From JAXGVG01 sp040773965 (GTDB lineage: Bacteria > Pseudomonadota > Alphaproteobacteria > UBA9219): a stretch of 20,256 nucleotides of DNA. A model generated the notes under the pieces. It did no database searches. It was given only the letters and a program-made list of their open reading frames with translations, and was not told where the DNA came from. The DNA is taken from NCBI GenBank assembly GCA_040773965.1, contig JAXGVG010000018.1, positions 1-20,256 on the forward strand, in the 5' to 3' direction. Shown piece by piece: positions 19,517-20,256 of the stretch. The translations under genes were made by a program, and so were the position numbers. Within the stretch, counting starts at the first letter, position 1. Each line of letters opens with the position of its first letter.

Positions 19517-20256
19517 CTACGGCAATGGCGCACTCCTTCTTTTCTTTAGCACACAAGTATACATCGGATGCAGGACCCTGAGGGAGTCCGGATCGGGCTC
19601 GAACGGAAGCACATTTTCTTGCTTACATGCCTTGAACACAGCTTCCAGGCTCCGGCGCTTTTCCGGAGTCAGCTGGGCGGCTCTGGCAAAGCTTTCCGGC
19701 GATAAATACCCAAAAACGATGTCGGTCAGATCGACCGCGGCCTCAACATCGAAACCGGCTTTATCCGCCAAAACGATCAGGCTTTCGCCCGAAAGATAAT
19801 GCATGTTCGAGAACCCTTCGTGCGCAGCGCACTCGGCGAACAACGTTTTGTAGTCCTCCGCCATTTTCGATTCCTTGAGAACGCCGTCATTGAGAATAAC
19901 GAGGACCGCGCCGTCTTTCAGCACGTTATGGATTTGTTTGAGCGCCAGAAGCTGATCGTCCTTTCCGATAAAGGGCAGAACGAAACGAAGGATACCGGCA
20001 TGGAAAGCCTTCGGGTCAAAAGGCACATCCAATAAATCACCCCGGACCGGCTGGACGCCGGACGCTTTTTCTTTCATTTTCCGCAAGGCCGCGCCATCGA
20101 CCTCAATGCCGATCGGAAGAACGCGACGATCCTCCGGCTGTCCTAGTTGCGAAACGACGGTCTGGATAACATGGCCATCTCCGCAGCCAAAATCGGCGAT
20201 CACGCATTCTCTGTCCGGGAGCGCGTTCGCGATCTGCTGCGTGAAAATGTAGTTGA
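19517..20256 (-). CDS. Class I SAM-dependent methyltransferase (5'-partial)
   Basis: The frame stays open to the right edge of the window, so the N terminus is missing; the visible part is 246 residues. An internal GTG at 20203 falls directly before motif I (IADFGCGDGH) and is not a likely true start, because NYIFTQQIANALPDREC in the same frame precedes it. Motifs seen are FGCGDG, the acidic end of strand 2 in GIEVDG, GDLLDVPFD, LKQIHNVLKDGAVLVILNDG and the final strand LHPMYTCVLKK. The fold is certain. I cannot tell the substrate (small molecule, lipid or other). It is convergent with guaB. Confidence 0.8.
   Translation of the reverse strand, partial: NYIFTQQIANALPDRECVIADFGCGDGHVIQTVVSQLGQPEDRRVLPIGIEVDGAALRKMKEKASGVQPVRGDLLDVPFDPKAFHAGILRFVLPFIGKDDQLLALKQIHNVLKDGAVLVILNDGVLKESKMAEDYKTLFAECAAHEGFSNMHYLSGESLIVLADKAGFDVEAAVDLTDIVFGYLSPESFARAAQLTPEKRRSLEAVFKACKQENVLPFEPDPDSLRVLHPMYTCVLKKRRSAPLP

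Overview
This window looks like a chromosomal stretch of an alphaproteobacterium. The evidence is a ChvI/ChvG-type two-component system, a DUF2125-type envelope protein, an alphaproteobacterial gloB/methyltransferase pair, a chorismate mutase with a long C-terminal extension, and the end of a division/cell-wall (dcw) cluster. The DNA is moderately GC-rich with compact, mostly short intergenic gaps. I cannot name the genus. The DapL-type aminotransferase, the unusually long Ddl and the apparent absence of ftsZ after ftsA suggest a lineage away from the best-studied Rhizobiales and Rhodobacterales. I see no rRNA, tRNA, CRISPR array, insertion sequence or phage gene.

Layout. Positions 1-3524 (+) hold ddl (5' end outside the window), ftsQ and ftsA. 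They are packed as an operon for peptidoglycan precursor synthesis and divisome assembly. Convergent to them (3541-4710, -) is a dapL-like aminotransferase for meso-diaminopimelate/lysine, so two precursors of the peptidoglycan stem peptide are made by neighbouring genes. A divergent intergenic region with an inverted repeat and a terminator-like leader precedes a 967-residue secreted protein (5006-7909, +). This protein is a trypsin-like serine protease followed by a low-complexity linker and an autotransporter beta-barrel. A 376-base gap with a terminator, a long hairpin and a C-rich tract leads to a DUF2125 protein (8286-9203), a secreted 12-cysteine three-repeat protein of unknown family (9323-10009) and tyrA (10080-10826). 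On the minus strand are a chorismate mutase-family protein (10835-11731) and a methyltransferase (11819-12577), the latter divergent from gloB (12721-13509, +). A thiolase (13521-14699, -) follows.

The minus strand then carries, in transcription order, chvI (17812-17105), chvG (17097-15391) and a small secreted protein of unknown function (15383-14928). They are separated by only 7 bases each, so they look like one translationally coupled envelope-stress operon. Divergent from it is guaB (18008-19477), and a methyltransferase (19517-20256, -) runs off the right edge.

Most of the window is core metabolism and cell envelope biogenesis. The accessory or less explained parts are the protease-autotransporter with its leader, the 12-cysteine repeat protein, the ChvG-linked secreted protein and the structured leader of the DUF2125 gene. 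I did not find a multi-gene novel system, but these four items are the best leads.
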